Assembly (NCBI GenBank): GCA_020833005.1
Contig: JAJHRD010000001.1
Span: 154,803 to 218,802 of the forward strand
DNA length: 64,000 nt
Reading direction: 5' to 3'
DNA from: Candidatus Methanomethylicota archaeon
GTDB taxonomy: Archaea; Thermoproteota; Methanomethylicia; Culexarchaeales; Culexarchaeaceae
Positions 18,358 to 31,010 of this stretch are shown here, one piece after another. The notes beneath the pieces were generated by a model. The model was given only the letters and a program-made list of their open reading frames with translations, was not told the origin of the DNA and ran no database searches. Position numbers and translations under genes: made by a program. The first letter of the stretch is position 1, and each line of letters begins with the position of its first letter.

Positions 18358-18431
18358 TGGACCGGGCGGGATTTGAACCCGCGACCTCCTGCGTGCAAGG
18401 CAGACGCTCTTCCAGACTGAGCTACCGGCCC
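18358..18431 (-). tRNA. tRNA-Ala (TGC)
   Basis: On the minus strand the acceptor is GGGCCGG/CCGGTCC, with the G3-U70 wobble that marks tRNA-Ala. The anticodon loop CTTGCAC gives anticodon TGC, and the discriminator is A. The 3' CCA is encoded (18355-18357). No intron. Confidence 0.97.
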
Positions 18432-18491
18432 ATTCTACTAAATGTATAAGCATATGTTGGTGAATATTAAATTTTTGATGCATACTATGGA

Positions 18492-18566
18492 GGCCGCCGG
18501 CGGGATTTGAACCCGCGACCTACAGGTCCACAGCCTGCCGCTCTTCCAGACTGAGCTACGGCGGCC
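18492..18566 (-). tRNA. tRNA-His (GTG)
   Basis: Minus-strand cloverleaf with acceptor GCCGCCG/CGGCGGC, anticodon loop CTGTGGA (anticodon GTG), and the histidine hallmarks: an extra encoded G at position -1 facing C73. No intron. It is 60 bp from tRNA-Ala on the same strand. Confidence 0.96.
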
Positions 18567-18659
18567 AATTTGTTTACACTTAGCTACTTGTTTAATGTTT
18601 AATATGAGGTTTCCGATATATTTTATGTTTAGTATGTGATGTGAGGAAATTGCTTATTT

Positions 18660-19931
18660 TTAAATTTTATTGGTTTGTTCCATCACATTGTAGCGTAGGA
18701 TTGCGGCAATGCCTCCGAATGACTTTCTCAGCTGTTCTCCCTCTTCGGTTTCGGTTGAAATTAATTCTATTTTAACATTGTTTGCTTCTGCTTTTTCAAT
18801 TATTTCATCTAAAAGATTTTGTTTGTACTTTATATTCATTTGGGTGCCACATTTTGGGCATATTTCATTTAGCACTTTATTCTCATCTGTAATATTGATT
18901 ATTTGCTCCTTTGAATAACCGCAGTTTGGGCATACCATTACTATTTTTTCCAAATCACTAAGGGCTGTTGATACAAGGATTTTTTCCACAAGATTCATGG
19001 ATAATAGTTTTTCTACTTCGCCAAGTCCATATGTTATACGACTATCGCCTTTTACCAGATTTGACAAAAATTCTTGCACAACGTTTTTCTCATGCATATA
19101 TTTAATGTTTTGCAGTATATCTTTGCTTCTATTTATAAGCTCATATATTCCTTCTTCTCCTGTGTATCCAGTGTCTATTATACCTATAATTTTTGATTTT
19201 AGTGTATAATGGAGGTAATCCCCTTTTACGAAGTCCTCTTTCGTTTTTCCTGGGCCTCCTATAATCAGCCCCTTTATTTCCACATCTGAATGTAGAAAGA
19301 GTTTTTCTGCGTACTCTGCAATTCTTTTATAAAACTCATGAGCCATCTGCTCTATAACTCTCTCATATCTTCTCTGAGATTGCCCTCCAGCGTCATGTTT
19401 TCCAGGAACTCCAGAAGTGATGGTGTCAAGTATACGTAGTTGTCTACCCTTTAGAATTGCGAAGGTTGCTTCATTTCGATCCATTACGATTAGGCCGTAA
19501 AAATCTTTTTCGCTAAGGATCTCTTTGAGAGGATCTAAGTAGAATCTGCTGTCACATCGATATAGGTATATGTTGATTGGTTCTGGAGGTATAATTATGT
19601 GCACTTCCATCCTTTCGTTTCCAGGAACATCGGTGGATGTGTATCCACAAAATATAATTAGACCATTTTCTGGAACTGATTTAAACAGTTTTAATCTTTG
19701 CATACATGATGTTAGAGCATCTAGTACATGATGTCTAGTTCGTCTATCTTTTATGTTGCTAGCTTGGGAATATTCTTGCTTAAGAGCATTCATTACGTCA
19801 GATATTTGACGGCCAGGAGGGATATATAAACTAATAAGTTCAGTTCCTCTACCTTCTTTACTTTCCAATTCTTTGATGAGTTTTTGGAACTTGTATTCTT
19901 CAATTGAACTTTTCATATTAGGTTTGCTCAA
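18660..19931 (-). CDS. prf1: Peptide chain release factor aRF1
   Basis: 423 residues. Recognises all three stop codons and triggers peptide release. The decoding loop is N59-I60-K61-D62 (family consensus NIKS, so Ser is replaced by Asp), the YxCxxxF motif is Y124-R-C126-D-S-R-F130, and the catalytic loop is G182-G183-Q184 within HDAGGQSQRRYE. The C-terminal domain has a zinc mini-domain (CPNCGYSKEQ and CPKCGTQM). Length is typical for archaeal aRF1. The pyrH gene is divergent, with its promoter in the short spacer. Confidence 0.95.
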   Translation of the reverse strand: MSKPNMKSSIEEYKFQKLIKELESKEGRGTELISLYIPPGRQISDVMNALKQEYSQASNIKDRRTRHHVLDALTSCMQRLKLFKSVPENGLIIFCGYTSTDVPGNERMEVHIIIPPEPINIYLYRCDSRFYLDPLKEILSEKDFYGLIVMDRNEATFAILKGRQLRILDTITSGVPGKHDAGGQSQRRYERVIEQMAHEFYKRIAEYAEKLFLHSDVEIKGLIIGGPGKTKEDFVKGDYLHYTLKSKIIGIIDTGYTGEEGIYELINRSKDILQNIKYMHEKNVVQEFLSNLVKGDSRITYGLGEVEKLLSMNLVEKILVSTALSDLEKIVMVCPNCGYSKEQIINITDENKVLNEICPKCGTQMNIKYKQNLLDEIIEKAEANNVKIELISTETEEGEQLRKSFGGIAAILRYNVMEQTNKI

Positions 19932-20019
19932 TTTAGTACACCAGCTGCCTATTTAAGTGATTCAAGATAGAGAGAATACTCCAAATCTTTATAAATTTTC
20001 TTATCTAAAAATTGATTTA

Positions 20020-20739
20020 ATGAGTAAAAAAGTAGTTATAAGGCTTGGTGGACACATATTATTCCGTCAAGGTATAATTGATGTTGGTAAGGTTAAAGAG
20101 ATAGCTGATGTAATTAAGAGTCTTAATGATAAGGGGGCAATTATAAGAATGGTGGTAGGTGGAGGAGGATATGCTAGGGATTACATAAATGCTGCTGAGG
20201 CTATTGGCGCTTCTGAATTTGAGAAAGATTATCTGGCAATAATGATTACGAGGGCAAATGCATTTTTATTTGTAATTGCACTTAAGGACTACGCGTATAA
20301 AAAAATTCCTCAAACGTTAGAGGAAATATTGAGCATAGATGGTTTAACGGATAAAATTATAGTTTGCGGAGGCCTCATGCCAGGTCAATCCACTGTAAGT
20401 GTTGCAACTACTATTGCAGAAGCTATAAAAGCGGATCTCATTATAAATGTAACTAACGTAGATGGAGTATATACATGTGACCCAAGAACACACCCAGAAG
20501 CAAAACTTCTTAAAAAAGTTACAACGAATAAATTAAGGGAAATACTGAGGGAACAAAAGGTAAAGGCAGGATATTATGAATTAGTGGATATTCATGCAAT
20601 AAGCATTATTGAAAGATCCAGAATACCCTTAAGAATAATAAATGGAAGTGATGCAAACAATATCGCTAGAGCATACATGAATGAAGATATTGGTACACTT
20701 GTAATTCCTGGAAATACTGATACCATGATGAAAGAGTAA
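20020..20739 (+). CDS. pyrH: UMP kinase
   Basis: 239 residues from the ATG at 20020. A TATA box TTTATAAA at 19988-19995 places transcription start essentially at this ATG, so the message is probably leaderless; the frame is open upstream to 19957 but that part is unlike the family. Motifs: VVIRLGGHILF, VVGGGGYARDYI, NVTNVDGVYTCDPRTHPEA, as in archaeal UMP kinases. It phosphorylates UMP to UDP. The rRNA promoter begins at its stop codon. Confidence 0.93.
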   Translation: MSKKVVIRLGGHILFRQGIIDVGKVKEIADVIKSLNDKGAIIRMVVGGGGYARDYINAAEAIGASEFEKDYLAIMITRANAFLFVIALKDYAYKKIPQTLEEILSIDGLTDKIIVCGGLMPGQSTVSVATTIAEAIKADLIINVTNVDGVYTCDPRTHPEAKLLKKVTTNKLREILREQKVKAGYYELVDIHAISIIERSRIPLRIINGSDANNIARAYMNEDIGTLVIPGNTDTMMKE

Positions 20740-20740
20740 A

Positions 20741-20750
20741 ATAAATATAC
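20741..20750 (+). promoter_or_regulatory. Probable rRNA operon TATA box
   Basis: ATAAATATAC directly after the pyrH stop codon, preceded by purine-rich GAAAGAGTAAA that could serve as BRE. A start 24-26 bases downstream would fall at about 20774, exactly where the folded leader RNA begins. Placement is inference from archaeal promoter spacing; another AT-rich box (AAAATATTTA) at about 20764 is an alternative. Confidence 0.5.
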
Positions 20751-20774
20751 TAGAAAACCAGTAAAAATATTTAG

Positions 20775-20851
20775 CCCACACTCAAAAAGGCGGCGTCAAC
20801 TAGACGGGGGATGAAATCCCCTTGGATGAAAAGTTGGCCTCCAAGTGTGGG
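20775..20851 (+). ncRNA. Cloverleaf-like folded leader RNA upstream of 16S
   Basis: A 77-base segment closed by CCCACACT (20775-20782) and AGTGTGGG (20844-20851). Inside are three hairpins: CGTC/GACG, GGGG/CCCC around ATGAAAT, and TTGGA/TCCAA. The result is a four-way junction reminiscent of a tRNA shape, but there is no T-loop consensus or normal anticodon arm, so it is not a tRNA. GGATGAAA occurs twice, which could form kink-turn motifs (inference). It sits at the predicted 5' end of the pre-rRNA. It may be an rRNA leader processing or antitermination element, or an independent small RNA. Confidence 0.5.
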
Positions 20852-20894
20852 TAAAGTTATGTGGACCTAAATCTCATCAGTTTAGGTCTGAAGA

Positions 20895-20921
20895 GGGCCC
20901 AATCCCCCGTGAGTGCCCCCC
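20895..20921 (+). other. 16S pre-rRNA processing stem, 5' arm with bulge-helix-bulge
   Basis: CCCAATCCCC (20898-20907), central CGTG (20908-20911), bulge AGT (20912-20914), GCCCCCC (20915-20921). It pairs with 22464-22487: GGGGGGC, CATG, bulge AGT, GGGGATTGGG. The four-base central helix with a three-base bulge on each strand is the substrate form for archaeal tRNA-splicing endonuclease, which excises pre-16S and circularises it in other archaea. Confidence 0.85.
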
Positions 20922-20950
20922 ACAAAATTAAGTTATGCGCGGCCGTACTA

Positions 20951-22452
<1,502 letters not shown>

Positions 22453-22463
22453 AAGTTATAAAT

Positions 22464-22490
22464 GGGGGGCCATGAGTGGGGATTGGGTCC
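22464..22490 (+). other. 16S pre-rRNA processing stem, 3' arm
   Basis: Partner of 20895-20921: GGGGGGC (22464-22470), central CATG (22471-22474), bulge AGT (22475-22477), GGGGATTGGG (22478-22487). Completes a perfect bulge-helix-bulge. The 16S-23S spacer holds no tRNA gene. Confidence 0.85.
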
Positions 22491-22557
22491 ATTAAATATG
22501 CAATCTGAAGGGGAACCCCTTCAGATGAAGGGCGAAGGGGGTTATACCCTTATGATC

Positions 22558-22607
22558 GCCATGCATAGTTGGGAACGTTAATTGGCATATTTTGCAAGTT
22601 ATGCCAC
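22558..22607 (+). other. 23S pre-rRNA processing stem, 5' arm with bulge-helix-bulge
   Basis: Outer helix 22558-22575, central CGTT (22576-22579), bulge AAT (22580-22582), inner helix 22583-22607. It is fully complementary to 25664-25713, whose central segment is AACG and bulge ATA. The 18-bp outer and 25-bp inner helices appear perfectly paired, a textbook splicing-endonuclease site around 23S. Confidence 0.88.
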
Positions 22608-25663
<3,056 letters not shown>

Positions 25664-25713
25664 GTGGCATAACTTGCAAAATATGCCAAACGATATTCCC
25701 AACTATGCATGGC
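25664..25713 (+). other. 23S pre-rRNA processing stem, 3' arm
   Basis: Inner helix 25664-25688, central AACG (25689-25692), bulge ATA (25693-25695), outer helix 25696-25713. Pairs with 22558-22607. Only about five bases separate it from the first helix of RNase P RNA. Confidence 0.88.
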
Positions 25714-25718
25714 AATGT

Positions 25719-26051
25719 GGGGGGTGAGTGGTGGAGCAGGCGCCGGGCAAGGAGTGTACTCCTTGCCTGAGGAAGCCCACCCCCATTGTGGCACCGCAAC
25801 CCCACTTATAGGGGTAGGATGAGAATCCTAGCGTGGCACAGAAACGACACCCCTTCCAGCTAGATGAAGATGATGTAGCATAGGCCTTGTAAAAGGCCGA
25901 GCAAGCTATTGATGAGGCTGGAAGATTGGTTGCAACGGCCAGCTTGCGGGGGTAAGGCCAAAAAGGAGCCTATGAGGGCCACATGAGGCTCGGGTAGGCC
26001 GCTTAGACGAATCCTGCTAAAACAAAAGGTGGGCTACCACCACACACCCCC
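25719..26051 (+). ncRNA. rnpB: RNase P RNA
   Basis: About 333 bases. The catalytic RNA of RNase P, which matures tRNA 5' ends. Helix P1 is formed by GGGGGGTGAGTGGTGG at the 5' end and CCACCACACACCCCC at the 3' end. Conserved segments are present in order: GAGGAAGCCCACCCCC (CR-I type), GGCACAGAAACGACACC, the CTAGATGAAGATGATG region, CTTAGACGAATCCTGCT and the terminal ACAAAAGGTGGGCTACC. The gene starts about 5 bases after the 23S processing stem on the same strand with no visible promoter between, so it is probably carried on the pre-rRNA transcript. Its last base touches the convergent tsr3 stop codon. Confidence 0.88.
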
Positions 26052-26599
26052 TACTTAATTACGTAATGTCGATAGAACTCTTCTTCAATTCTTCTAATTT
26101 CAAATTCATCTCTTGCTTTCAGATAAGAATCTATTAACAATTTATTTAGGAAGAGGAAGGTTTCACCCCATTTAAAAAGAGATAACAATCTTACGGCAAG
26201 ATTCAATTTCCCTATTATTATTAAAGCAGATGCAAATGCTTCAACGCTACTTAAAATGTATGGTTTCGCATAATTAGTTGGATTGGCAGCAAAAAATAAA
26301 GGCAATCTTCTTCCCATATTAATGTTTTTAAATTTGTCCAAAATAGTAGTATCTTTCCACGAACAGTCTATGACAACTAAACCCCACTTTTCTACCATCG
26401 ATTTATCAGTTACGCTTAATACTTTATTTGATAAAGGGTTTAAAACTATAGAAGATTTATTTGCATACTTCAGAGATGGAATAAACTTGACAAAACCATG
26501 CTTTTTTAGTTTTATTGAAGTACATTTATGAGGATCGCATTCATGCAAATGCCAAACGTATAAAGGAGGTAGCTCATTAACCATTAAAGAAGACACCAT
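26051..26599 (-). CDS. tsr3: Tsr3-like 16S rRNA aminocarboxypropyl transferase (DUF367)
   Basis: 182 residues (an ATG five codons in is an alternative start). Motifs of the family: LHECDPHKCTSIKLKKHG, VVIDCSWKDT, GRRLPLFFAANPTNYAKPY and LSSVEAFASALIIIGK. In eukaryotes and archaea Tsr3 transfers the acp group from SAM to a hypermodified small-subunit rRNA base late in ribosome assembly. Its placement opposite the rRNA operon is a fitting context. The 3' end touches RNase P RNA from the other strand. Confidence 0.88.
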   Translation of the reverse strand: MVSSLMVNELPPLYVWHLHECDPHKCTSIKLKKHGFVKFIPSLKYANKSSIVLNPLSNKVLSVTDKSMVEKWGLVVIDCSWKDTTILDKFKNINMGRRLPLFFAANPTNYAKPYILSSVEAFASALIIIGKLNLAVRLLSLFKWGETFLFLNKLLIDSYLKARDEFEIRRIEEEFYRHYVIK

Positions 26600-26666
26600 C
26601 AGAATATAAAGTTCATTTGCTAAAGCTTAAATTTTAGTTTCGTAATAAATTAAGAAGGAGAATATT

Positions 26667-26909
26667 ATGAGTATGGCATTTGTACTTATAAATACTGAAA
26701 TTGGTGCTGAAAGAGAAGTTGCAAAAGAAATTATACAAATTGAGGGGGTAGAAGAAGCGTATGTAATCTACGGTGTATATGACATTATTGCAAAGGTCAG
26801 AGCAGAAAATATAGATAAGCTAAAGGAAATAATAACACTAAAAATAAGGAAAATGAGTAAAGTACGATCGACGTTGACTATGATCGTTGTTGAGGCAGGA
26901 AAAAAATAA
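26667..26909 (+). CDS. Stand-alone Lrp/AsnC ligand-binding (RAM) domain protein
   Basis: 80 residues with no helix-turn-helix. It is a single alpha-beta RAM domain: FVLINTEIGAEREVAKEI, VEEAYVIYGVYDIIAKV and VRSTLTMIVVE. Such short proteins are common in archaea and may bind amino acids or pair with full-length Lrp regulators; the role is not established. An AGAAGGAG ribosome site precedes the ATG. TiaS follows about 50 bp downstream. Confidence 0.85.
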   Translation: MSMAFVLINTEIGAEREVAKEIIQIEGVEEAYVIYGVYDIIAKVRAENIDKLKEIITLKIRKMSKVRSTLTMIVVEAGKK

Positions 26910-26960
26910 AATATTTAGCAAAACACCCTCCACTTTTTAATGTTATTTATGCACATAAAG

Positions 26961-28313
26961 ATGCATATAGGAATCGATGATACAGATTCACTCAGTGGTG
27001 GATGTACAACATATGTAGGAGCATTAGTAATTGAAGAACTTTTAAAAAATGAAAAAGTCAAATTTCTAGATTACCCAAACTTGATAAGGTTAAACCCAAA
27101 CATACCTTGGAAAACTAGAGGTAACGGAGCTATAGCATTGAGAATAGAAGTCACACATGATGAAGTAACAAAAATTGAAGAAGAGGTTATCAAAAAAGTT
27201 TTAGAAAATGCATATATAGATGAAAATACAGAACCGACAATAGCATTCTTAAAAGGAGAAGTACCAATTTTTTTAAAAGAATTTGCATATGAGAGTGTAA
27301 GAAGAGTAATAGATATAGATCAAGCAGTAAAAATTGCAGAAAGAAGTAATCTAAAATTGTTCACACTCAATGATAAGAAAAGGGGCATTATAGGAGCAAT
27401 AAGCGCAATAGGGTTGACACTTGACGAGGGGGATTACACATTCGAACTCTTAGCTTATAGGAGGAAAGAGAATTATGGGAAAAAGAGGGAAATAGATGAA
27501 AAAAGTGTATATGAAATGGATAAATTAACATCCCCCTATACATTTAACAATATAGATTACGAGAAAAATAGAATATTAATTACTCCAAGAGGACCTGACC
27601 CAGTATTATTTGGAATAAGAGGAGAGAGCCCAGAAATCCTGCTAACTGCATTCCAAAAAATAAAAGTATATGAGCCTATAGAAAGATGGGTGATTTACAA
27701 AACAAACCAAGGCACAGATATGCACTACATGGATATAAAAAGAATCAAAGAATTAAAGTGCTATGACGCTGTAAAGCTACTAGGTAAAATCTCTAGCCCA
27801 CCAAAAATAATAAAAGGAGGCCACTTAATACTAACCATAACAGATGAATGTAATGACACTATTGAATGCGCAATTTATGAACCTACCAAACGACTTAAAA
27901 AGATGGCTATGCAACTACAATGTGGAGATATAATAAAAGTCTACGGAGTTGTAAAAGAACATAACAATACTTTAACAATAAATGTGGAAAAACTGTATGT
28001 AAAAAAATTAGAAAAAATTGTTAGGAAAAGAAATCCAAAATGCCCCGTATGTGGAGCAACTATGAAAAGTGAAGGAAAAAACAAAGGATTCGAATGTGAG
28101 AAATGCAAATATAAGGCTGGTATAAATTTAAGGAAGGAAGAAGAAGTTGTTTTGAGAAACATCTACGAAGGAATTTATCTACCACCACCACGATCACATA
28201 GACATTTAACAAAACCATTAATAAGATATACGAATGAAAGAGTAAATAATTCGCAGCAAAAAATGATAAAAAATTGGTATTGGAGTGAAACCCTTCACGC
28301 TAACATTAACTAA
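26961..28313 (+). CDS. tiaS: tRNA(Ile2) 2-agmatinylcytidine synthetase
   Basis: About 450 residues from the ATG at 26961, where the conserved start MHIGIDDTDSLSGGCTTY begins; earlier in-frame ATGs at 26940 and 26949 add unconserved residues. TiaS attaches agmatine to C34 of the CAU tRNA-Ile so that it reads AUA codons. The ATP-binding N-terminus, an RGPDPVLFGIRGESP segment, an OB-fold region (KAVKLLGKIS-like) and a C-terminal zinc ribbon (CPVCGATM and CEKCKYKA) are in the expected order. A CAU initiator tRNA gene lies just downstream. Confidence 0.93.
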   Translation: MHIGIDDTDSLSGGCTTYVGALVIEELLKNEKVKFLDYPNLIRLNPNIPWKTRGNGAIALRIEVTHDEVTKIEEEVIKKVLENAYIDENTEPTIAFLKGEVPIFLKEFAYESVRRVIDIDQAVKIAERSNLKLFTLNDKKRGIIGAISAIGLTLDEGDYTFELLAYRRKENYGKKREIDEKSVYEMDKLTSPYTFNNIDYEKNRILITPRGPDPVLFGIRGESPEILLTAFQKIKVYEPIERWVIYKTNQGTDMHYMDIKRIKELKCYDAVKLLGKISSPPKIIKGGHLILTITDECNDTIECAIYEPTKRLKKMAMQLQCGDIIKVYGVVKEHNNTLTINVEKLYVKKLEKIVRKRNPKCPVCGATMKSEGKNKGFECEKCKYKAGINLRKEEEVVLRNIYEGIYLPPPRSHRHLTKPLIRYTNERVNNSQQKMIKNWYWSETLHANIN

Positions 28314-28380
28314 TAAATAAGGGGGAATAGAATAGTAAAACTTATTGCCCAGAAAAGCAACATTAGAAAAATAGATTAAA

Positions 28381-28455
28381 AGCGGGGTGGGCTAGCCAGG
28401 TTATGCCGCGGGGCTCATAACCCCGAGGTCGGTGGTTCAAATCCACCCCCCGCTA
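28381..28455 (+). tRNA. Initiator tRNA-Met (CAT)
   Basis: Acceptor AGCGGGG/CCCCGCT begins with the A1-U72 pair typical of archaeal initiator tRNA. The anticodon stem CGGGG/CCCCG has the run of G-C pairs next to loop CTCATAA (anticodon CAT). Discriminator A and an encoded CCA (28456-28458). No intron. Confidence 0.95.
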
Positions 28456-28458
28456 CCA

Positions 28459-29177
28459 AGTATATATAATGCAAATCGTATTGAAGCTTCTCTAAAACGG
28501 AATTCTTACACTATACATAGTCGCAATGTAAGACTTCTTTCCATATTGTAGATGTAACCACTGGAATAGAATCATACAAATATACGATCTACACTTATAC
28601 CTACAAGACTTTCGGTTAATACCTAAGAAAGCCAAATTACACGAGAACTTGATCGTGCATTTTTAATATGGAAAGATGAAAATTATGAATATATTTTGAA
28701 GCAAATTGATGACATACTTAGCTTTGATCGTAGCTTATTTTTCAGGACCTAGCTTTACAAAGTAAAATCTGAATCTACTTAAAGTGTAAAGCAGTCGAAT
28801 ACATGAATCGCAAACATAAGGTTCAGGTCCTGCTTTGAATACATGAGCAATCCTCCTCCTTTTTACACCACTGAAACCCCATACTTTATATAATTTTTGA
28901 GAGCATACCAAGAGCATTAACATGTTTACCCGGAATACTTACTCAGGTCTTTTTTGCTCTAAGAGCGGCCCCTCTTTTTCCACTGGAAATAAAAGTTGAT
29001 ATTCTTGAAAAAGTTGTAAATTTAATGTTTCGAATATTTTTGACTAAAATATCTAACATTCTTTATAAAAAGCATTATATATTAATTAAACCTTTTAACT
29101 AATAGAGTATTTATTCAACATATAAACCAAAAGTAATTAATCAGAGTATTTTCCAATAGAAATTAAGGGGTGCCCCC
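28459..29177. other. Gene-poor spacer with inverted repeat arm and possible decayed coding fragment
   Basis: No convincing gene in about 720 bases. The 19-base sequence at 28595-28613 recurs inverted and exact at 32571-32589. A 40-codon open stretch ending at the TAG near 28751 (reading ESQITRELDRAF, then LIWKDENYEYILKQIDDIL) has protein-like composition but no start codon or recognisable family, so it may be the remnant of a lost gene. The remainder is AT-rich. The next gene's GGGGTG ribosome site is at the right end. Confidence 0.4.
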
Positions 29178-29483
29178 TTGTCGTATATTGACATTGAAAG
29201 AGCACAAAAACTGGCACAATTCGTTCCATTAAATGAAAGAGTAAAATTACTCAACTTAGTTATCGATGCTTGTGGTGGTAATATTTCAAAGGCCGCAAAA
29301 GAAATTGGAATAACCCGTGCCCAAATATATCGGTATGTAGGAAGAACTGAAAGAAAGGACCTGCCATCTGATGAAATATTTGCAAGGATAATAGTAGCTG
29401 CATACCGCCTTAGACCGTTACAAACGCAAGAATTCTTTAGATTCATATTAAAGCAGGTTAGGGATCTCTTTTCAAGAATTTGA
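29178..29483 (+). CDS. Small helix-turn-helix DNA-binding protein
   Basis: 101 residues from TTG, with AAGGGGTG about 6 bases upstream. An N-terminal IERAQKLAQFVPLNERVKLL is followed by a Fis- or Xre-like helix-turn-helix, GGNISKAAKEIGITRAQIYRYV, then a C-terminal helical part (ARIIVAAYRLRPLQTQEFFRF). It resembles small archaeal HTH proteins of unknown target. It lies 28 bp before the TatD gene on the same strand and borders the gene-poor region, so it could control neighbouring genes; that is inference only. Confidence 0.7.
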   Translation: MSYIDIERAQKLAQFVPLNERVKLLNLVIDACGGNISKAAKEIGITRAQIYRYVGRTERKDLPSDEIFARIIVAAYRLRPLQTQEFFRFILKQVRDLFSRI

Positions 29484-29510
29484 TGTTCTAATTTTTAGTT
29501 GGTGTTGATT

Positions 29511-30272
29511 ATGAGGTTTGTTGATGTGCATTGCCATATCATGGATGGGTGTTTTGATAATGATCGTGAAGAAGTCCTCATGAGAGCGAAGAAATCCAAT
29601 GTTATTGCCATAATATCTTGTGCTTTTTCAAAAGATGAAGCGATGAAAACTATAAAATTGATGAATTCCCATAAGAATTTCCTCTTCTTGACATGCGGCT
29701 GGGATTCCACAAATTTTGACATTAATACTTTGACAGAATATCAATCTTTTATAGTCAACAATCTTGATGTAATCATAGGTATAGGTGAAGTAGGTCTAGA
29801 TTATTACTATATACGTGATTCTTCATTGAGAAATAAGCAAAAAGAAATTTTTATTTCATGGATAGCCTTTGCTAAGAAGGTTAATTTACCCATCATAGTT
29901 CATTCAAGAAATGCGGGAGATGATGCTATAGAGCTCCTTATAAGTGAAAATGTAAAAAGGGTAATTTTACATGCATTTGATGGTAAAATAAGTTGGGCTA
30001 AAAAAGCTGTAGAAAATGGTTTCTTCTTTTCTATTCCTCCATCAATAGTAAGGTCCTCACAAAAACAGCAACTAGTTAAAAATATTCCATTAGAATCTAT
30101 TATGCTAGAAAGCGATGCGCCTGTCCTCTCACCTTATGCCAACCAGAGAAACGAACCTGCCAATTTAATTTACTCAGCAAAAATGATTTCCGAGTTAAAA
30201 AATATAAACATCGAATTAGTTTCTGAGATCACTACACAGAACGCTCTTTCTTTCTTTAACATACTTCTTTGA
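29511..30272 (+). CDS. TatD family metal-dependent hydrolase (DNase)
   Basis: About 253 residues from the ATG at 29511 (a TTG four codons earlier is in frame, but GGTG at 29501 better serves the ATG). The metal-binding VDVHCHIMD opens the TIM barrel. GIGEVGLDYYYIRD, PIIVHSRNAGDDA, VILHAFDGK and MLESDAPVLSPYANQRNEP are the TatD signatures. These enzymes are Mg-dependent nucleases in DNA repair or RNA/DNA turnover. Length is normal. It follows the small HTH gene by 28 bp. Confidence 0.9.
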   Translation: MRFVDVHCHIMDGCFDNDREEVLMRAKKSNVIAIISCAFSKDEAMKTIKLMNSHKNFLFLTCGWDSTNFDINTLTEYQSFIVNNLDVIIGIGEVGLDYYYIRDSSLRNKQKEIFISWIAFAKKVNLPIIVHSRNAGDDAIELLISENVKRVILHAFDGKISWAKKAVENGFFFSIPPSIVRSSQKQQLVKNIPLESIMLESDAPVLSPYANQRNEPANLIYSAKMISELKNINIELVSEITTQNALSFFNILL

Positions 30273-31010
30273 TGGTTTATGGTTCCATATGGAATCATAG
30301 ACCATGATAAAATTCATGATGGCGATTCACCATTCGCTTCAATTTTCTCATTAGATTCATAGTTCCATATGGATACATTTACTTATCAAAAAGGCTTTAA
30401 TGTAGTAGTTTATGTTCTATACATGATGAACTATGATTGTAATGTTCACAGATGTTTCAATTTCAATATATAAATTTTTCTATCATAAGCATCATGAAAT
30501 AAAATGCCCATAATGAAGTTAATGTTAACTGACATCATCACCAAAAACATTTTTTGATTTTATAGATCTAGGTTACAACATTTGCTTTAACCAAATCAGT
30601 TTGTTAATAGTTCACTGTTTAGTCAAAGTTATTTGCTATCCACTTTACCTAGGATTTAATGGTGATATCTTCCTTAAATTTTATCAATTTTTATCCTAAT
30701 ATGCCTCCATCTTTTTGAATATTTCTAATAATTGGATGTCAACAGTCGAACCCCATAATTTCCAATGGAATTTTGAAAAAAAAGGAAAAAATACTATTTA
30801 AACTCTATTTGGTTTTCTGAAATAATTTAATACCGATTTTTTGGCAGAAAAACTTTATTTTTCAAAAAGCGTGATTATATTTATCTTTTAATTATATTCA
30901 TACTGACGTAAACACTGATTACAGAAAAGTAACTTTTATATTTCCCTTACTTTCCATATATTAATGTTTCTTCATTTCTATTAGCTCAGCATGTTTGGAG
31001 GTGTATAACA
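30273..31010. other. Gene-free AT-rich spacer with palindromic motifs
   Basis: No coding region recognised in about 740 bases. The left end has two TTCCATATGGA palindromes, at 30283-30293 and 30363-30373; the first, read on the minus strand, belongs to the same repeat family as 34455, 35530 and 39117. The right end holds the promoter and a strong GGAGGTG ribosome site (30997-31003) for the next gene. The middle is AT-rich with no strong secondary structure that I can see. Confidence 0.45.
30277..30296 (-). repeat. Interspersed palindromic repeat, variant copy
   Basis: On the minus strand this reads ATTCCATATGGAA then CCATAAA: the same flank as copies A-C, with the palindrome centre ATAT in place of TATA. 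It is 5 bases after the TatD stop codon. A further partial copy (TTCCATATGGA) is at 30363-30373. Confidence 0.55.

Noticed and set aside
20775..20851. A degenerate tRNA gene in the rRNA leader
   Set aside because: No TTCAAAT-type T loop, no D-loop GG, and the arms have wrong sizes.
28735..28923. Minus-strand open frame of 62 codons
   Set aside because: No ribosome site, no recognisable domain, and it overlaps the better plus-strand remnant. Probably chance.
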